64,000 nucleotides of DNA from Enterobacter sp. R4-368 (GTDB lineage Bacteria > Pseudomonadota > Gammaproteobacteria > Enterobacterales > Enterobacteriaceae), in the NCBI RefSeq assembly GCF_000410515.1, contig NC_021500.1:3844001-3908000 (forward strand), in the 5' to 3' direction. The position numbers were made by a program, and so were the translations under genes. Below, piece by piece: positions 1 to 10,132 of this stretch; within the stretch, counting starts at the first letter, position 1, and every line of letters starts with the position of its first letter. Under the pieces are notes generated by a model. It had not been told where the DNA came from. It did no database searches and was given only the letters and a program-made list of their open reading frames with translations.

Positions 1-1739
1 GACCACCAGCCGTTGACGTGTTCAACCAGCGCGCGGCCAATACGAGCGGCATCCTCTTCGCTGTGGGCTTTCTTTAGCCAGACGAAGGTGGAGTCCGTGT
101 CGCCATAGATAACATCGTAACCCTGCGCTTCAATCAGCGCTTTGGTCTGGCGCATGATCTCGTGGCCACGCATAGTGATCGACGATGCCAGCCGCGGATC
201 GAAAAAGCGGCAGGCGCTGGTGCCAAGCACGCCGTAAAACGCATTCATAATGATCTTCAGCGCTTGCGACAGCGGCTTATTGCCGTGACGTTTGGCCTCA
301 TCGCGCCCGTGCCAGATCTGCCCGACAATCCCCGGCAGGCAGTGCTTTTCACGCGAAAACCATGCGCCAAGAAACCCCTCGGTACTGTGCGCGTTATCCG
401 GCTGCGCCATGCCTTCAACCAGGCCGACGGGATCGATCAGGAAAGTGCGGATAATAGAGGGGTAGAGGCTTTTGTAATCCAGTACCAGCACCGAGTCATA
501 CAGGCCGGGGCGCGAATCCATTACATAACCGCCGGGGCTGGCCTGCGGCGGCACGCCACCGAGATTTGGCGCGACATAGCCTGCGCGGTGCATACGCGGA
601 AAATAGAGGTGGCTGAAGGCCGCCACCGAGCCGCCGTGGCGATCAACGGGCAAACCGTTTACCGTAGCGCGCTCCAGCAAAAACGGCATGATCTCCGTCT
701 TGTGAAAGATACGCGTCACCAGTTCGCAATCTTTCAGGTTATAGGTGGCGAGCGCGGGTTTATCTTCGGCGAAGCGCCGGTCGATCTCATCCATGCGATC
801 CCACGGGTTATCAATCGCTTTGCCTTCGCCAAGCAGCTCTCTGGAGACGGCTTCCAGTGAGAACGAGGAGAAGTTCCAGAACGCCGATTTCAGCGCTTCA
901 ATCCCGTCAATAATCAGCCTGCCGGTGGCCTGTGCGAAGAAGACGCCATTCTTAAAACCGTGTTCGCGCCACTCCAGCTCGCCGCCGTTACGCCCGAGCG
1001 TCAGCGGTACGCGGTAGCGCTCGGCGCTTTTTTGCAGCACGCGCAAATCGAATTGCACGACGTTCCAGCCAATGATCACATCCGGATCGTGCGCGGCAAA
1101 CCAGGCGTTGAGTTTTTCCAGCAGTTGTGGGCGGCTGGCAACATACTCCAGCTCAAAATCCAGCCCCTGAGCGCTGCCGTTTTCCGGGCCGAGCATATAG
1201 ACCGTGCGCTGCCCGCAGCCCTCAAGGCCGATACAGTAAAGCTCGCCATGGCGGCTGGTTTCGATATCCAGCGACACCCATTTCAGCGGCGGGCGATAGT
1301 GCGGGCTGGGTTTCAGCCGCGCATCAACCAGCGCGGCACCTTGTGGCGTGCCGTCAACCCACACCGGCGCGGTAATAAAGCGCTCCATCAGAAAGCGTTC
1401 CGGCGGGCGGATATCGGCTTCGTAAACGGTGATACCGTCATCGCGCAGCATTTTTTCAATGCGCATCAGTTGGCGATGGGCGCGGCAGTAAAGGCCATAT
1501 ACCGGCTGGCGGTGAAAGTCACTCAGGTTCAGCGGCGTTAAGCGCCACTGCTTTTCGGTTCGCAGCAGCAACTTAACCTTTTCCACCTGCGCGGCGGGAA
1601 TAAAAGCAACCGACTCTTGCGGTGGCAGCACGACGCGCAGCGGGCCATTATCCGTCGCCAGCCAGAACTCGACCTCGGTTCCGCCGGGGGTATCCCGCCA
1701 GTGTCGGGTTAAAATAAAACCTTCTTGCGCCTGCGCCAC
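1..1739 (-). CDS. polB: DNA polymerase II, 3' end cut by the window
   Basis: Family B DNA polymerase with 3'-5' proofreading exonuclease, used in SOS-induced repair and replication restart. About 579 N-terminal codons are present; the family length is about 785, and the C-terminus lies before base 1. The start is GTG at 1737-1739, because the protein then reads [14 protein letters not shown], close to E. coli [12 protein letters not shown]. The exonuclease I motif DIET is encoded near 1265-1275. Polymerase motif A ([10 protein letters not shown]) is near 445-475 and motif C (YGDTDS) near 90-110, so both catalytic aspartate motifs are intact. A LexA box lies 58 bp upstream, so SOS control is expected. 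The gene follows araD on the same strand, separated by a terminator-like hairpin. Confidence 0.97.
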   Translation of the reverse strand, partial: MAQAQEGFILTRHWRDTPGGTEVEFWLATDNGPLRVVLPPQESVAFIPAAQVEKVKLLLRTEKQWRLTPLNLSDFHRQPVYGLYCRAHRQLMRIEKMLRDDGITVYEADIRPPERFLMERFITAPVWVDGTPQGAALVDARLKPSPHYRPPLKWVSLDIETSRHGELYCIGLEGCGQRTVYMLGPENGSAQGLDFELEYVASRPQLLEKLNAWFAAHDPDVIIGWNVVQFDLRVLQKSAERYRVPLTLGRNGGELEWREHGFKNGVFFAQATGRLIIDGIEALKSAFWNFSSFSLEAVSRELLGEGKAIDNPWDRMDEIDRRFAEDKPALATYNLKDCELVTRIFHKTEIMPFLLERATVNGLPVDRHGGSVAAFSHLYFPRMHRAGYVAPNLGGVPPQASPGGYVMDSRPGLYDSVLVLDYKSLYPSIIRTFLIDPVGLVEGMAQPDNAHSTEGFLGAWFSREKHCLPGIVGQIWHGRDEAKRHGNKPLSQALKIIMNAFYGVLGTSACRFFDPRLASSITMRGHEIMRQTKALIEAQGYDVIYGDTDSTFVWLKKAHSEEDAARIGRALVEHVNGWW

Positions 1740-1757
1740 AGCCGTCTCTCATAAAAC

Positions 1758-1785
1758 AAAACCAGGCGAGATTATAGCCTGGTTT
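1758..1785 (-). terminator. Rho-independent terminator of araBAD
   Basis: A 9-bp perfect inverted repeat (AAACCAGGC / GCCTGGTTT) with a 9-nt loop is followed, on the minus strand, by TTTTGTTTTA. It lies between the araD stop and the polB start. The loop reads TATAAT on the minus strand, so it may also hold the -10 element of polB. Confidence 0.7.
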
Positions 1786-1796
1786 GTTGTTGGGTG

Positions 1797-1812
1797 CTGT
1801 GGTTTTATACAG
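1797..1812. promoter_or_regulatory. LexA (SOS) box of polB
   Basis: CTGT-N8-ACAG matches the LexA consensus half-sites exactly and resembles the known E. coli polB (dinA) operator. It ends one base before the araD stop codon (1813-1815) and lies 58 bp upstream of the polB GTG. Confidence 0.85.
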
Positions 1813-2508
1813 TCATTGGCCGTAGTAAGCCTTCGCGCCGTGCTTACGTAAATAGTGTTTATCCAGCAGCGTTTGTTGCATGGCGGGTAACTCAGGCGCG
1901 AGCTGACGGCAGAAAATACCCATATAGGCCACTTCTTCGAGCACGATGGCGTTATGTACCGCGTCATCTGCGCTTTTGCCCCACGCGAACGGGCCATGAG
2001 AATGCACCAGCACGCCGGGCATTTGCGCCGGATCGATGCCTTTTTTCTCAAAAGTCTCGACGATCACATTGCCGGTTTCCCATTCGTATTCGCCGTTGAT
2101 CTCCTCGTCGGTCATCTTACGGGTACAGGGGATCTCGCCATAAAAATAGTCGGCATGGGTGGTGCCCGTTGCCGGGATCGGCTGACCAGCTTGCGACCAG
2201 ATGGTGGCATGGCGTGAGTGGGTATGCACAATGCCGCCGATGGTCGGAAACGCCTGGTACAGCAGTCGGTGAGTCGGCGTATCGGAAGAGGGTTTTTTCG
2301 TGCCTTCAACTACTTCGCCGGTGGTGATGTTGACGACCACCATATCGTTAGCGGTCATGACGCTGTAATCGACGCCAGAAGGTTTAATCACCATCAGGCC
2401 GCTTGTACGATCAACGGCACTGACGTTGCCCCATGTCAGCGTGACCAGGTGATGTTTCGGCAGCGCCAGGTTGGCTTCCAGCACCTGCTGTTTCAATGCT
2501 TCTAACAT
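1813..2508 (-). CDS. araD: L-ribulose-5-phosphate 4-epimerase
   Basis: Interconverts L-ribulose 5-phosphate and D-xylulose 5-phosphate, the last arabinose-specific step before the pentose phosphate pathway; cytoplasmic, class II aldolase fold. The protein has 231 residues, the usual length. The zinc ligands H95 and H97 (in VHTHS) and H171 (VHSHG) and the conserved D76 are all present. It is the third gene of araBAD, 49 bp after araA, with a small hairpin in the gap. The start ATG at 2508 is preceded by GGAGG. Confidence 0.98.
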   Translation of the reverse strand: MLEALKQQVLEANLALPKHHLVTLTWGNVSAVDRTSGLMVIKPSGVDYSVMTANDMVVVNITTGEVVEGTKKPSSDTPTHRLLYQAFPTIGGIVHTHSRHATIWSQAGQPIPATGTTHADYFYGEIPCTRKMTDEEINGEYEWETGNVIVETFEKKGIDPAQMPGVLVHSHGPFAWGKSADDAVHNAIVLEEVAYMGIFCRQLAPELPAMQQTLLDKHYLRKHGAKAYYGQ

Positions 2509-2527
2509 GCGTTCCTCCAGGAAAGAT

Positions 2528-2545
2528 GGCCTGCCGCAGCAGGCC
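2528..2545. repeat. Short inverted repeat between araA and araD
   Basis: GGCCTG-N6-CAGGCC forms a 6-bp GC-rich hairpin within the 49-bp araA-araD gap. It has no T-run, so it is unlikely to terminate. Intergenic hairpins at this position in enterobacteria can protect upstream mRNA; that role is inferred here. Confidence 0.5.
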
Positions 2546-2557
2546 GGGTGTTCCCTG

Positions 2558-4060
2558 TTAACGTTTTGAACCGTAATACACTTCGTTCCAGCGCAGCGCG
2601 TCTTTAAACGCAGGCAGGCGGGTGTCGTTGTCGATAACCGTCAGCTCAAGATCGTGCAGCTCGCTGAACTGGCGCATATCGTCGAGCGTCAGCGCCTGGC
2701 TGAAGACGGTGTGGTGCGCGCCACCGGCGAGGATCCACGCTTCAGAGGCGGTTGGCAGATCCGGCTGCGCTTTCCACAGGGCGTTGGCGACCGGCAGTTT
2801 CGGCAGATCGTGCGGGGTTTTCACCGCCTCAACGCAGTTCACCAACAGACGGAAACGATCGCCTAAGTCGATCAGGCTGGCGTTAATCGCCGGGCCGGTT
2901 TTGGTGGAGAAAATCAGACGTGCCGGATCGGCTTTGCCGCCAATACCGAGGTACTGCACATCCAGCGTCGGTTTTTCGTCGATGGCGATAGAAGGACAGA
3001 CTTCCAGCATGTGCGAGCCGAGCACCAGATCGTTGCCGTGCTCAAAGTGATAGGTGTAATCCTCCATAAAGGAGGTGCCGCCGTTCAGCCCGCCGGACAT
3101 CACTTTCATGATGCGCAGCAGCGCGGCGGTCTTCCAGTCGCCTTCACCGGCGAAGCCGTAGCCTTGTTGCATCAAACGCTGTACCGCCAGGCCCGGTAAC
3201 TGTTTCAGGCCGTGCAGATCTTCAAAGGTGGTGGTGAAGGCATGGAAACCGCCCTCTTCGAGGAAGCGTTTCAGACCCAGTTCGATACGGGCGGCGTCAA
3301 GCACGTTCTGGCGTTTGTCACCATGAACCTGCGCGGCAGCCGTCAGGCGATAGCTGCTTTCATACTCATCAACCAGCGCGTTGACATCGCCATCGCTCAC
3401 GGCGTTCACTACTTGCACCAGATCGCCCACGCCCCAGGTATTGACCGAGAAACCGAACTTGATTTGTGCTGCGACTTTATCGCCGTCCGTCACCGCCACT
3501 TCGCGCATGTTGTCGCCGAAACGTACCACTTTCAGCTGGCGGGTATCCTGTTTAGACACCGCCTGGCGCATCCACGCGCCGATGCGTTGATGGGCGTGTT
3601 TATCCTGCCAGTGTCCCGTCACCACGCTATGTTGCTGACGCATACGCGCGCCAATAAAGCCGAACTCGCGGCCGCCGTGCGCGGTCTGGTTGAGGTTCAT
3701 AAAGTCCATATCGATGCTGTCCCACGGCAGGGACGCATTGAACTGGGTGTGGAACTGCAGCAGCGGCTTATTGAGGATAGCGAGACCGTTAATCCACATT
3801 TTCGCCGGTGAGAAGGTGTGCAGCCACACCACCATCCCGGCGCATTTGTCATCGTAGTTGGCATCGCGGCAGATGTGGGTAATCTCATCCGGCGTGGTAC
3901 CCAGTGGTTTCAGCACCAGTTTGCAAGGCAGTTTCGCTTCCGCATTGAGGGCGTTGACCACCTGCTCGGCGTGCTTCGTCACTTGTTTCAGGGCTTCCGG
4001 CCCGTACAGGTGCTGGCTGCCAATGACGAACCACACTTCATAATTGTCGAAAATAGTCAT
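2558..4060 (-). CDS. araA: L-arabinose isomerase
   Basis: Converts L-arabinose to L-ribulose with Mn2+ in the cytoplasm. The protein has 500 residues, the same as E. coli AraA. The metal-binding and catalytic residues fall at the family positions: E306 (GEGDWK), E333 (MEDYTY), H350 (LGSHML) and H450 (GGAHH). It is the second gene of araBAD, 10 bp after araB, so co-translation is likely. No irregularity is seen. Confidence 0.98.
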   Translation of the reverse strand: MTIFDNYEVWFVIGSQHLYGPEALKQVTKHAEQVVNALNAEAKLPCKLVLKPLGTTPDEITHICRDANYDDKCAGMVVWLHTFSPAKMWINGLAILNKPLLQFHTQFNASLPWDSIDMDFMNLNQTAHGGREFGFIGARMRQQHSVVTGHWQDKHAHQRIGAWMRQAVSKQDTRQLKVVRFGDNMREVAVTDGDKVAAQIKFGFSVNTWGVGDLVQVVNAVSDGDVNALVDEYESSYRLTAAAQVHGDKRQNVLDAARIELGLKRFLEEGGFHAFTTTFEDLHGLKQLPGLAVQRLMQQGYGFAGEGDWKTAALLRIMKVMSGGLNGGTSFMEDYTYHFEHGNDLVLGSHMLEVCPSIAIDEKPTLDVQYLGIGGKADPARLIFSTKTGPAINASLIDLGDRFRLLVNCVEAVKTPHDLPKLPVANALWKAQPDLPTASEAWILAGGAHHTVFSQALTLDDMRQFSELHDLELTVIDNDTRLPAFKDALRWNEVYYGSKR

Positions 4061-4070
4061 GATCTTGTCC

Positions 4071-5762
4071 TTAATGAGTTAACGCGGCCTGCGAGACTGT
4101 CGCGGCTGAAGGGAGATAGTGTTGCTCGGCGCTCTTCGCCCACTGCTGATAGCGGCGATAGAGGCGTTCAAACTGTTGCGCCTGCGCGGTCGGTTGCAGG
4201 GTTTTTTCGATGGCGCTGGCCATTTTCAGCTGCGCCGCCGGGATATCGGCATGCACTTGCGCGGCGACGGCGGCGAAAATCGCCGCACCCAGTGCGCAGC
4301 ACTGTTCAGATTCAACTACCTGTAATGGGCGGTTCAGCACATCGCAGCAGGCCTGCATCACGCCGAGGTTTTTACGTGCGATACCGCCGAGCGCCATTAC
4401 GTTGTCGACGGCAATACCCTGTTCGGTGAAGCACTCCATAATGGCGCGCGCGCCGAACGCGGTTGCGGCAATCAACCCGCCAAACAGCGCCGGGGCGTCG
4501 GTGCCGAGATTCAAATCGGTGATCACCCCTTTCAGACGCTGGTTGGCATTTGGCGTACGGCGACCGTTAAACCAGTCCAGCACCACCGGCAGGTGATCGA
4601 GCGATGGATTTTTTACCCACGCATCGGTCAGCGCAGGTAAGAGTTGTTTCTGGCTGGCTTTGATCTGCGCTTTCAGCTCTGGATGTTGCTGCGCGAGCTG
4701 TTCCAGCGGCCAGCCAAGCACGCGGCCAAACCAGGCATAGATATCGCCAAAGGCGGACTGCCCGGCTTCGAGGCCGATAAAGTCCGGCACTACGCTGCCA
4801 TCAACCTGGCCGCAAATGCCTTTTACCGCCCGGTCGCCAACGCTCTGTTTGTCGGCAATCAGAATGTCGCAGGTAGATGTACCGATGACTTTCACCAGCG
4901 TATTCGGTTGTGCGCCTGCTCCAACTGCGCCCATATGGCAGTCGAAGGCACCGCCGGAAACCACTACGGATTCAGGCAAACCAAGGCGCTGCGCCCACTC
5001 GGCCGTCAACGTGCCGACGGGAATATCGGCGGTATACGTGTCGGTAAACAGCGGCCAGTTCAGGTGTTTATTAATGATGGGATCGAGTTCATCGAAGAAC
5101 GCGGCAGGTGGCAGGCCACCCCAGCTTTCATGCCACAGGGATTTATGCCCGGCACTGCAACGCCCGCGACGAATCGCTTCCGGACGCGTGGTGCCGGAGA
5201 GCAGGGCGGGGATCCAGTCACACAGTTCGATCCAGGAGGCGGCAGCCTGCGCGACGGCGCTATCCGCGCGGGTAACGTGCAGGATTTTTGCCCAGAACCA
5301 TTCGCTGGAGTAAATGCCGCCGATGTAGCGCGAGTAGTCAGTTTTGCCGGGGGTGTGGCACAAGCGGGTAATGGCTTCCGCCTCTTCGACGGCGGTGTGA
5401 TCTTTCCACAACACAAACATCGCGTTCGGGTTGTCGGCAAACTCCGGGCGCAGCGCCAGCACGCGGCCTTCGGCATCAATCGGCGCCGGTGTTGAACCGG
5501 TGCTGTCGACGCCAATGCCTTTGATCCCGGCGCGTTGCGCGTCGCTCAGTTCTGCCAGCACACTTTTCAGTGCCGCTTCCATCGACTCGATGTAATCGCG
5601 CGGGTGGTGGCGAAATTGGTTATGCGGCGCATCGCAATAACGCCCCTCCTGCCAGCGTGGATACCACTCGACACTGGTGGCGATCTCCGCCCCGGATGTG
5701 CAGTCTACCGCCAGCGCACGTACTGAATCGCTGCCGAAATCGAGGCCAATTGTGATTGCCAT
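4071..5762 (-). CDS. araB: Ribulokinase
   Basis: FGGY-family sugar kinase that phosphorylates L-ribulose with ATP, the second step of arabinose breakdown. The protein has 563 residues (E. coli 566). The N-terminus [20 protein letters not shown] holds the phosphate-1 motif, and [13 protein letters not shown] and [15 protein letters not shown] are typical of the family. The ATG at 5762 is chosen over an in-frame ATG 18 codons upstream because it matches the family start and has GGAG about 10 nt before it. It is the first gene of araBAD, transcribed from pBAD. Confidence 0.97.
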   Translation of the reverse strand: MAITIGLDFGSDSVRALAVDCTSGAEIATSVEWYPRWQEGRYCDAPHNQFRHHPRDYIESMEAALKSVLAELSDAQRAGIKGIGVDSTGSTPAPIDAEGRVLALRPEFADNPNAMFVLWKDHTAVEEAEAITRLCHTPGKTDYSRYIGGIYSSEWFWAKILHVTRADSAVAQAAASWIELCDWIPALLSGTTRPEAIRRGRCSAGHKSLWHESWGGLPPAAFFDELDPIINKHLNWPLFTDTYTADIPVGTLTAEWAQRLGLPESVVVSGGAFDCHMGAVGAGAQPNTLVKVIGTSTCDILIADKQSVGDRAVKGICGQVDGSVVPDFIGLEAGQSAFGDIYAWFGRVLGWPLEQLAQQHPELKAQIKASQKQLLPALTDAWVKNPSLDHLPVVLDWFNGRRTPNANQRLKGVITDLNLGTDAPALFGGLIAATAFGARAIMECFTEQGIAVDNVMALGGIARKNLGVMQACCDVLNRPLQVVESEQCCALGAAIFAAVAAQVHADIPAAQLKMASAIEKTLQPTAQAQQFERLYRRYQQWAKSAEQHYLPSAATVSQAALTH

Positions 5763-5796
5763 GTATCTTGCTCCATGAAGAATAACCGTTAGAAAA

Positions 5797-5840
5797 ACGA
5801 TAGTGAGCGGCGGCAAAAACCGTCAGGCAGGATCCGCTAA
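5797..5840 (-). promoter_or_regulatory. araBAD core promoter and araI2
   Basis: On the minus strand the -35 hexamer CTGACG (5821-5826) and the -10 hexamer TATCGT (5797-5802) are 18 bp apart, as in E. coli pBAD. The I2 half-site, with core AGCGGATCCTGCCTGA, spans about 5823-5840 and overlaps the -35, the arrangement that lets arabinose-bound AraC contact RNA polymerase. Confidence 0.8.
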
Positions 5841-5843
5841 TCT

Positions 5844-5860
5844 TATGGATTAAAATGCTA
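5844..5860 (-). promoter_or_regulatory. araI1, AraC half-site
   Basis: TAGCATTTTAATCCATA on the minus strand fits TAGC-N7-TCCATA and differs from E. coli araI1 by one base. It sits 21 bp upstream of I2, in direct repeat. Confidence 0.9.
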
Positions 5861-5873
5861 TGGGATCGCAAAG

Positions 5874-5889
5874 TGTGACGCCGTGCAAA
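5874..5889. promoter_or_regulatory. CRP site between araI1 and araO1
   Basis: TGTGACGCCGTGCAAA has one perfect CRP half (TGTGA) and is identical to the matching stretch of the E. coli araC-araB interval. Its centre is about 29.5 bp from the centre of araI1. Confidence 0.75.
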
Positions 5890-5894
5890 AATTC

Positions 5895-5936
5895 GATGTG
5901 GACATTTCTGCCGCCTTTATAGACACTTCCGTTATC
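5895..5936. promoter_or_regulatory. araO1 operator and araC promoter region
   Basis: Two AraC half-site-like stretches, TGTGGACATTTCTGCCG and TATAGACACTTCCGTTA, align with E. coli araO1L and araO1R. Binding here represses araC. The exact borders are approximate. Confidence 0.7.
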
Positions 5937-6054
5937 CCTTTTTGCCCTGTTCAGCGGCGTTAAAAAGGCGTAATCGCTTTTGTCTGGCGGGATTAGACAA
6001 TTGGCGTGTTTACGCCCTTTGCCTGCGGGCGGCTGAGGAATGACGGGATTCTCA

Positions 6055-6071
6055 ATATGGACAATTGGTTT
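6055..6071. promoter_or_regulatory. araO2, upstream looping operator
   Basis: ATATGGACAATTGGTTT is identical to the core of E. coli araO2. It lies in the araC leader, 211 bp centre-to-centre from araI1 by my count, the known looping distance in E. coli. Confidence 0.85.
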
Positions 6072-6099
6072 CTTTACCAGGCACGGGAGTATTGCGTTT

Positions 6100-6945
6100 A
6101 TGGCTGAATTACAGAACGATCCACTGCTGCCAGGGTACTCGTTTAATGCGCATCTGGTGGCGGGGCTGACCCCCATTGAAGCCGACGGTTATCTCGATTT
6201 TTTTATCGACAGACCGCTGGGCATGAAGGGCTATATCCTGAATCTCACCGTGCGCGGCGAGGGTGTGGTGATGAACCACGGCAAGCAGTTTGTTTGCCGC
6301 CCTGGCGATATCCTGCTTTTCCCGCCGGGAGAAATTCACCACTATGGCCGCCACCCCGACGCCAGCGAGTGGTATCACCAGTGGGTTTACTTCCGTCCAC
6401 GCGCCTACTGGCACGAGTGGCTGAACTGGCCGACACTGTTCGCGCAAACCGGTTTTTACCGTCCTGATGATGCGCATATGGCGCGTTTTCGTGAACTTTT
6501 CGCGCAAATTATCGACGCCGGGCAAAGTGTCGGGCGCTATGCGGAACATCTGGCGATAAATCTGCTGGAGCAACTGCTACTGCGCCGTATGGAAGCGATT
6601 AACGAATCGCTGCACCCGCCGCTGGATAACCGCGTGCGCGACGCCTGCCAGTACATTAGCGATCACCTGGCGGATAACCATTTTGATATCGCAAGCGTTG
6701 CTCAGCATGTTTGCTTGTCGCCTTCACGCCTGTCACACCTTTTTCGTCAGCAACTGGGCGTGAGTGTGTTGAGCTGGCGCGAGGATCAGCGTATCAGCCA
6801 GGCAAAATTACTGCTTAGCACCACGCGAATGCCGATTGCCAGCGTCGGGCGCAATGTTGGTTTTGACGATCAGCTCTATTTCTCGCGGGTTTTTAAAAAA
6901 TGCACCGGTGCCAGCCCCAGTGAATTCCGCGCGGGATGTGAATAA
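6100..6945 (+). CDS. araC: Arabinose operon regulator AraC
   Basis: Dual activator and repressor of the arabinose genes. Residues 1 to about 170 form the arabinose-binding cupin and dimerisation domain with its N-terminal arm. Residues of about 175-281 carry two helix-turn-helix motifs ([19 protein letters not shown] and [20 protein letters not shown]) ending in the AraC signature. The ATG at 6100 is chosen because the protein then begins [15 protein letters not shown] like E. coli AraC and has GGGAG upstream; a longer in-frame start at 6040 would overlap araO2. At 281 residues it lacks the last 11 residues of E. coli AraC, as in Salmonella and Citrobacter. It is divergent from araBAD. Confidence 0.97.
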   Translation: MAELQNDPLLPGYSFNAHLVAGLTPIEADGYLDFFIDRPLGMKGYILNLTVRGEGVVMNHGKQFVCRPGDILLFPPGEIHHYGRHPDASEWYHQWVYFRPRAYWHEWLNWPTLFAQTGFYRPDDAHMARFRELFAQIIDAGQSVGRYAEHLAINLLEQLLLRRMEAINESLHPPLDNRVRDACQYISDHLADNHFDIASVAQHVCLSPSRLSHLFRQQLGVSVLSWREDQRISQAKLLLSTTRMPIASVGRNVGFDDQLYFSRVFKKCTGASPSEFRAGCE

Positions 6946-7072
6946 AAAGTAAAGAATGGCAATGAAAGGTTCTGCAATGTGACATAACCGGTAAAATTTT
7001 CAGATAATTGAAAGCTTGACGCTCGCGGATGACCTCCGGAGAATCCAGCGTTCATTCTGAACAGGACACCTT

Positions 7073-7843
7073 ATGGAAGCGCTGCTGGAACACTTTGTTA
7101 CCCAATCCGCCATGTATTCGCTGGCGGCGATTATGCTGGTGGCGTTTTTTGAGTCGCTGGCGTTAGTCGGGCTGATTTTACCCGGCACGGTAATGATGGC
7201 GGCGCTCGGCACGCTGATCGGCAGCGGCGAAGTGAACTTCTGGCATGCGTGGCTGGCGGGGATTGTTGGCTGCCTGCTAGGCGACTGGATCTCCTTCTGG
7301 TTGGGCTGGCGTTTTAAGGGGCCGCTGCACCGCTGGTCGTTTATGAAAAAGAACAAAGCGCTGCTCGATAAAACCGAACACGCGCTGCATCAGCACAGCG
7401 TATTTACCATTCTGGTTGGGCGTTTTGTCGGGCCGACGCGCCCGCTGATCCCGATGGTTGCCGGCATGCTGGATCTGCCCATCCGCAAGTTTTTGCCGCC
7501 GAATATTGTTGGCTGCCTGCTATGGCCGCCGTTCTACTTCCTGCCCGGTATTCTGGCCGGTGCGGCAATTGATATTCCCGCCGATATGCAAAGCGGTAAC
7601 TTCAAATGGCTGTTGTTGCTGACCGCGCTGCTGCTGTGGCTGGCCTGCTGGTTGTGCTGGCGGTTATGGCGCGCGGGGAAATCCGGTGTTGACCGTTTGA
7701 CAAACTACCTGCCACGTCGCCGCCTGTTGTGGCTGGCACCGGGCACGCTGGTGGTTGCTGTCGCTGCGGCGATCGCGCTGGCGCAGCACCCGCTGATGCC
7801 GATTTACCTCAACATCTTAGGCGACGTTGTTCGCGGTCACTGA
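7073..7843 (+). CDS. yabI: DedA-family inner-membrane protein YabI
   Basis: DedA (VTT domain) membrane protein. Related proteins act in membrane homeostasis and undecaprenyl-phosphate or phospholipid translocation; the exact substrate of YabI is not established. The protein has 256 residues (E. coli 254). Hydrophobic segments are seen near residues 12-45, 55-80, 125-170 and 180-205, with a last one near 222-245. The DedA core [14 protein letters not shown] and the [17 protein letters not shown] loop are clear. The start ATG has AGGA upstream. The gene converges on thiQ, and their coding ends overlap by 7 bp inside a perfect palindrome. Confidence 0.93.
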   Translation: MEALLEHFVTQSAMYSLAAIMLVAFFESLALVGLILPGTVMMAALGTLIGSGEVNFWHAWLAGIVGCLLGDWISFWLGWRFKGPLHRWSFMKKNKALLDKTEHALHQHSVFTILVGRFVGPTRPLIPMVAGMLDLPIRKFLPPNIVGCLLWPPFYFLPGILAGAAIDIPADMQSGNFKWLLLLTALLLWLACWLCWRLWRAGKSGVDRLTNYLPRRRLLWLAPGTLVVAVAAAIALAQHPLMPIYLNILGDVVRGH

Positions 7844-7850
7844 CCGCGAA
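7830..7850. repeat. 21-bp palindrome spanning the yabI and thiQ stop codons
   Basis: A 10-bp perfect inverted repeat (TTCGCGGTCA / TGACCGCGAA) around one central base. The yabI stop TGA (7841-7843) and the thiQ stop TGA (complement of 7837-7839) are mirror images within it. There is no T-run on either side. Confidence 0.85.
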
Positions 7851-8538
7851 TCCCCAGCAAACCAGACGCGGATGATTTGCCGCTGAGCAACGCGTCCGTG
7901 TTGCCATCCCACGCAATGCGCCCGTCAGCAATCACCAGCGAACGTTCGGCAATCCGCGCTGCATCCTCCACACTGTGCGACACCATCAGCAGCGTTAACC
8001 GCTGTCGCTGACATACTGACTGTACCAGCGCGAGCATCTCCTGGCGCAGCGCCGGGTCGAGTGCGGAAAAGGGTTCATCAAGCAATAACACCGGCTGCTC
8101 ACGCACCAGGCAGCGCGCCAGCGCCACGCGCTGACGCTGACCACCGGAAAGCTGCTCCGGCAGGCGTGCCAACAGTGATTCCAGCCCCATGGTTTCGGCG
8201 ATCTGCTCCAGTTTATGCTGCTGGTCGCTATTTAGCTTCAGACCCGGGTTTAACCCCAGCCCGATGTTTTGCCGCACGGTGAGATGAGTAAAGAGGTTAT
8301 TTTCCTGAAACAGCATCGATACCGGGCGCTGCGAGGGCGTGGTATGCGTGTGATCTTCGCCTGCGATGGTTATCGTGCCGCTGGCGGGAGTAAGAAACCC
8401 GGCTACCAGGTTCAGCAGCGTGCTTTTTCCCGCGCCGCTTGGGCCGAGAACGGCAATCTGCTCGCCCCGGGTAACAGAGAGGGAAAAGCGCATTGGCAGA
8501 TGGTGATAAAGCCAGGTGACATCAGTCAGTCTTAACAT
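7837..8538 (-). CDS. thiQ: Thiamine ABC transporter ATP-binding protein
   Basis: ATPase subunit of the ThiBPQ importer for thiamine and thiamine phosphates, at the cytoplasmic face of the inner membrane. The protein has 233 residues. Walker [10 protein letters not shown] is at residues 32-40, the Q-loop MLFQENN near 75, signature [15 protein letters not shown] near 128, Walker B VLLLDEP near 150 and the switch histidine in LMVSHS. The ATG at 8538 ([15 protein letters not shown]) matches the family; a longer upstream start would lie deeper inside thiP. It overlaps thiP by 17 bp and is the last gene of thiBPQ. Confidence 0.96.
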   Translation of the reverse strand: MLRLTDVTWLYHHLPMRFSLSVTRGEQIAVLGPSGAGKSTLLNLVAGFLTPASGTITIAGEDHTHTTPSQRPVSMLFQENNLFTHLTVRQNIGLGLNPGLKLNSDQQHKLEQIAETMGLESLLARLPEQLSGGQRQRVALARCLVREQPVLLLDEPFSALDPALRQEMLALVQSVCQRQRLTLLMVSHSVEDAARIAERSLVIADGRIAWDGNTDALLSGKSSASGLLGIRGQ

Positions 8539-10132
8539 GGCGGCCCGGAAGTTTTTCAATCACGGTGAATAAGAAAAAGCACAGCAGCAGCAGGATGAGT
8601 GCGGTCACTGCGCCGTCCTGGCTGCGGTACGACCCAATCTGCTGATAGAGATAAAATGGCAGCGTGCGAAAGTCGTCATTACCAAATAACGCCACCACGC
8701 CGAAATCGCCAATCGACAGCACGCAGGCAAATGCCAGCGCCTGGGCCAGCGGGCGTTTCAGCGCGCGTAATTCGACCACGCGCAGACGCTGAAAACCCTG
8801 CATTCCCAGCGACTGGCACAACATGCTGTAGCGGGAAGTCAGATCGCGCATCGGGTTTTCCAGCACTTTCAGCGCATAAGGAATGGCCATCAGCGCATTG
8901 GTAAAAATGACGATGCCATCGGCGGAAGCGGGCAGACCAACGCTGTTATTGAGCAGCAGAAAGAAGCCCGTCGCCAGCACGATCCCAGGCATCGCGAGGA
9001 TCAACATACCGCTGATTTCCAGCGCTTGCCCGGCCATAATTTGCTGGCGCGCGCGTAACTCCCGGCTGCTCCACAACAACATCATGGTCAACACGACGCA
9101 CAACAGCCCCGCGCCCAGCGCGATGCGCAGCGACGTCCACACCGCTTGCCACAGGACTGGCTCTGCCAGCACTTTCATCAGGCTCAGATTGAGGCCATCG
9201 ACAATCACTGCCAGCAACGGCGGCAGCAGTAATAACAGAGCCAGCACAATCAATGTGATATCCGCGACCTTGCTGAACAGCCGATCCTCCGGGTTGCGCC
9301 AGCCAGTAATCTGGTGGCTGCCCACGGCGATCGCTTTGCTCATCCGCTGGCTGAGCAGCACCAGACCGAGGCAGCAGATCATCTGGATCAGCGCCAGCAT
9401 GGCTGCGCGGGCGGGATCAAAATCGAAGCTGAGCGCCTGGTAGATGGCCAGTTCAATGGTGGTGGCCTGCGGCCCGCCGCCCAGCGACAGCACGGTGGCG
9501 AAACTGGCGAAGCAGAGCATAAAAATCAGCGCGGCGACCGGCGGGATCTGGCGGCGTAACCACGGCCACTCGACAAAACGGAAGAATGCCCAGCCGCGCA
9601 TACCCAGTTGTGCGGCAAGCTGGCGCTGCTCGCCGGGGATCTGCTCCAGCGTTTGCAGCAGCAGGCGCGAGGCCATCGGCAAATTAAAAAAGACGTGTGC
9701 CAGCAAAATGCCCTGTAAACCATATGGCGAGAATGTCCACTCCAGACCAAGCGCGTGCCAGAGCGTTGCCAGCCAGCCCTGGCGGCCATACACGCTGAGA
9801 ATGCCGAACACGGCGACCAGTACCGGCAGGATCAGCGTCATGGCGCACAGGCGCAGTAAGGCGAGACGGCCAGGAAAACGCCGCCGGTAGAGCGCGCGGG
9901 CAAGAAATATCGCCGGTATGACCGAGAGCAGCGCGGAGAGAAACGCTTGCCAGAAGGAGAAGCGCACCACATGCCACAGGTAGCTGTCCTGGAAAAAATC
10001 AGCCAGCCCGCTGGACGGGGCGTTTTGCCACAGGGCAAGAAAGGCTGCCAGCGCCACCGCCACCATCAATGTGGCAGCGGTGAGGCCGGGCTGCAGCCAG
10101 CCAGCAATCAGCGGCTGACGGCGCGTTGCCAT
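8522..10132 (-). CDS. thiP: Thiamine ABC transporter permease
   Basis: Inner-membrane permease of ThiBPQ, with two fused BPD_transp_1 modules. The protein has 536 residues, the same as E. coli ThiP. About 12 hydrophobic segments are visible, and each half holds an EAA-type loop for contact with ThiQ ([18 protein letters not shown] near 185; [23 protein letters not shown] near 445). It starts 25 bp inside thiB and ends 17 bp inside thiQ, so translation is probably coupled. Confidence 0.96.
   Translation of the reverse strand: MATRRQPLIAGWLQPGLTAATLMVAVALAAFLALWQNAPSSGLADFFQDSYLWHVVRFSFWQAFLSALLSVIPAIFLARALYRRRFPGRLALLRLCAMTLILPVLVAVFGILSVYGRQGWLATLWHALGLEWTFSPYGLQGILLAHVFFNLPMASRLLLQTLEQIPGEQRQLAAQLGMRGWAFFRFVEWPWLRRQIPPVAALIFMLCFASFATVLSLGGGPQATTIELAIYQALSFDFDPARAAMLALIQMICCLGLVLLSQRMSKAIAVGSHQITGWRNPEDRLFSKVADITLIVLALLLLLPPLLAVIVDGLNLSLMKVLAEPVLWQAVWTSLRIALGAGLLCVVLTMMLLWSSRELRARQQIMAGQALEISGMLILAMPGIVLATGFFLLLNNSVGLPASADGIVIFTNALMAIPYALKVLENPMRDLTSRYSMLCQSLGMQGFQRLRVVELRALKRPLAQALAFACVLSIGDFGVVALFGNDDFRTLPFYLYQQIGSYRSQDGAVTALILLLLCFFLFTVIEKLPGRHVKTD

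Noticed and set aside
6040-6099. Twenty-residue N-terminal extension of AraC from an upstream ATG
   Set aside because: It would run through araO2, and the extra residues have no counterpart in the family. The ATG at 6100 has a good ribosome site.
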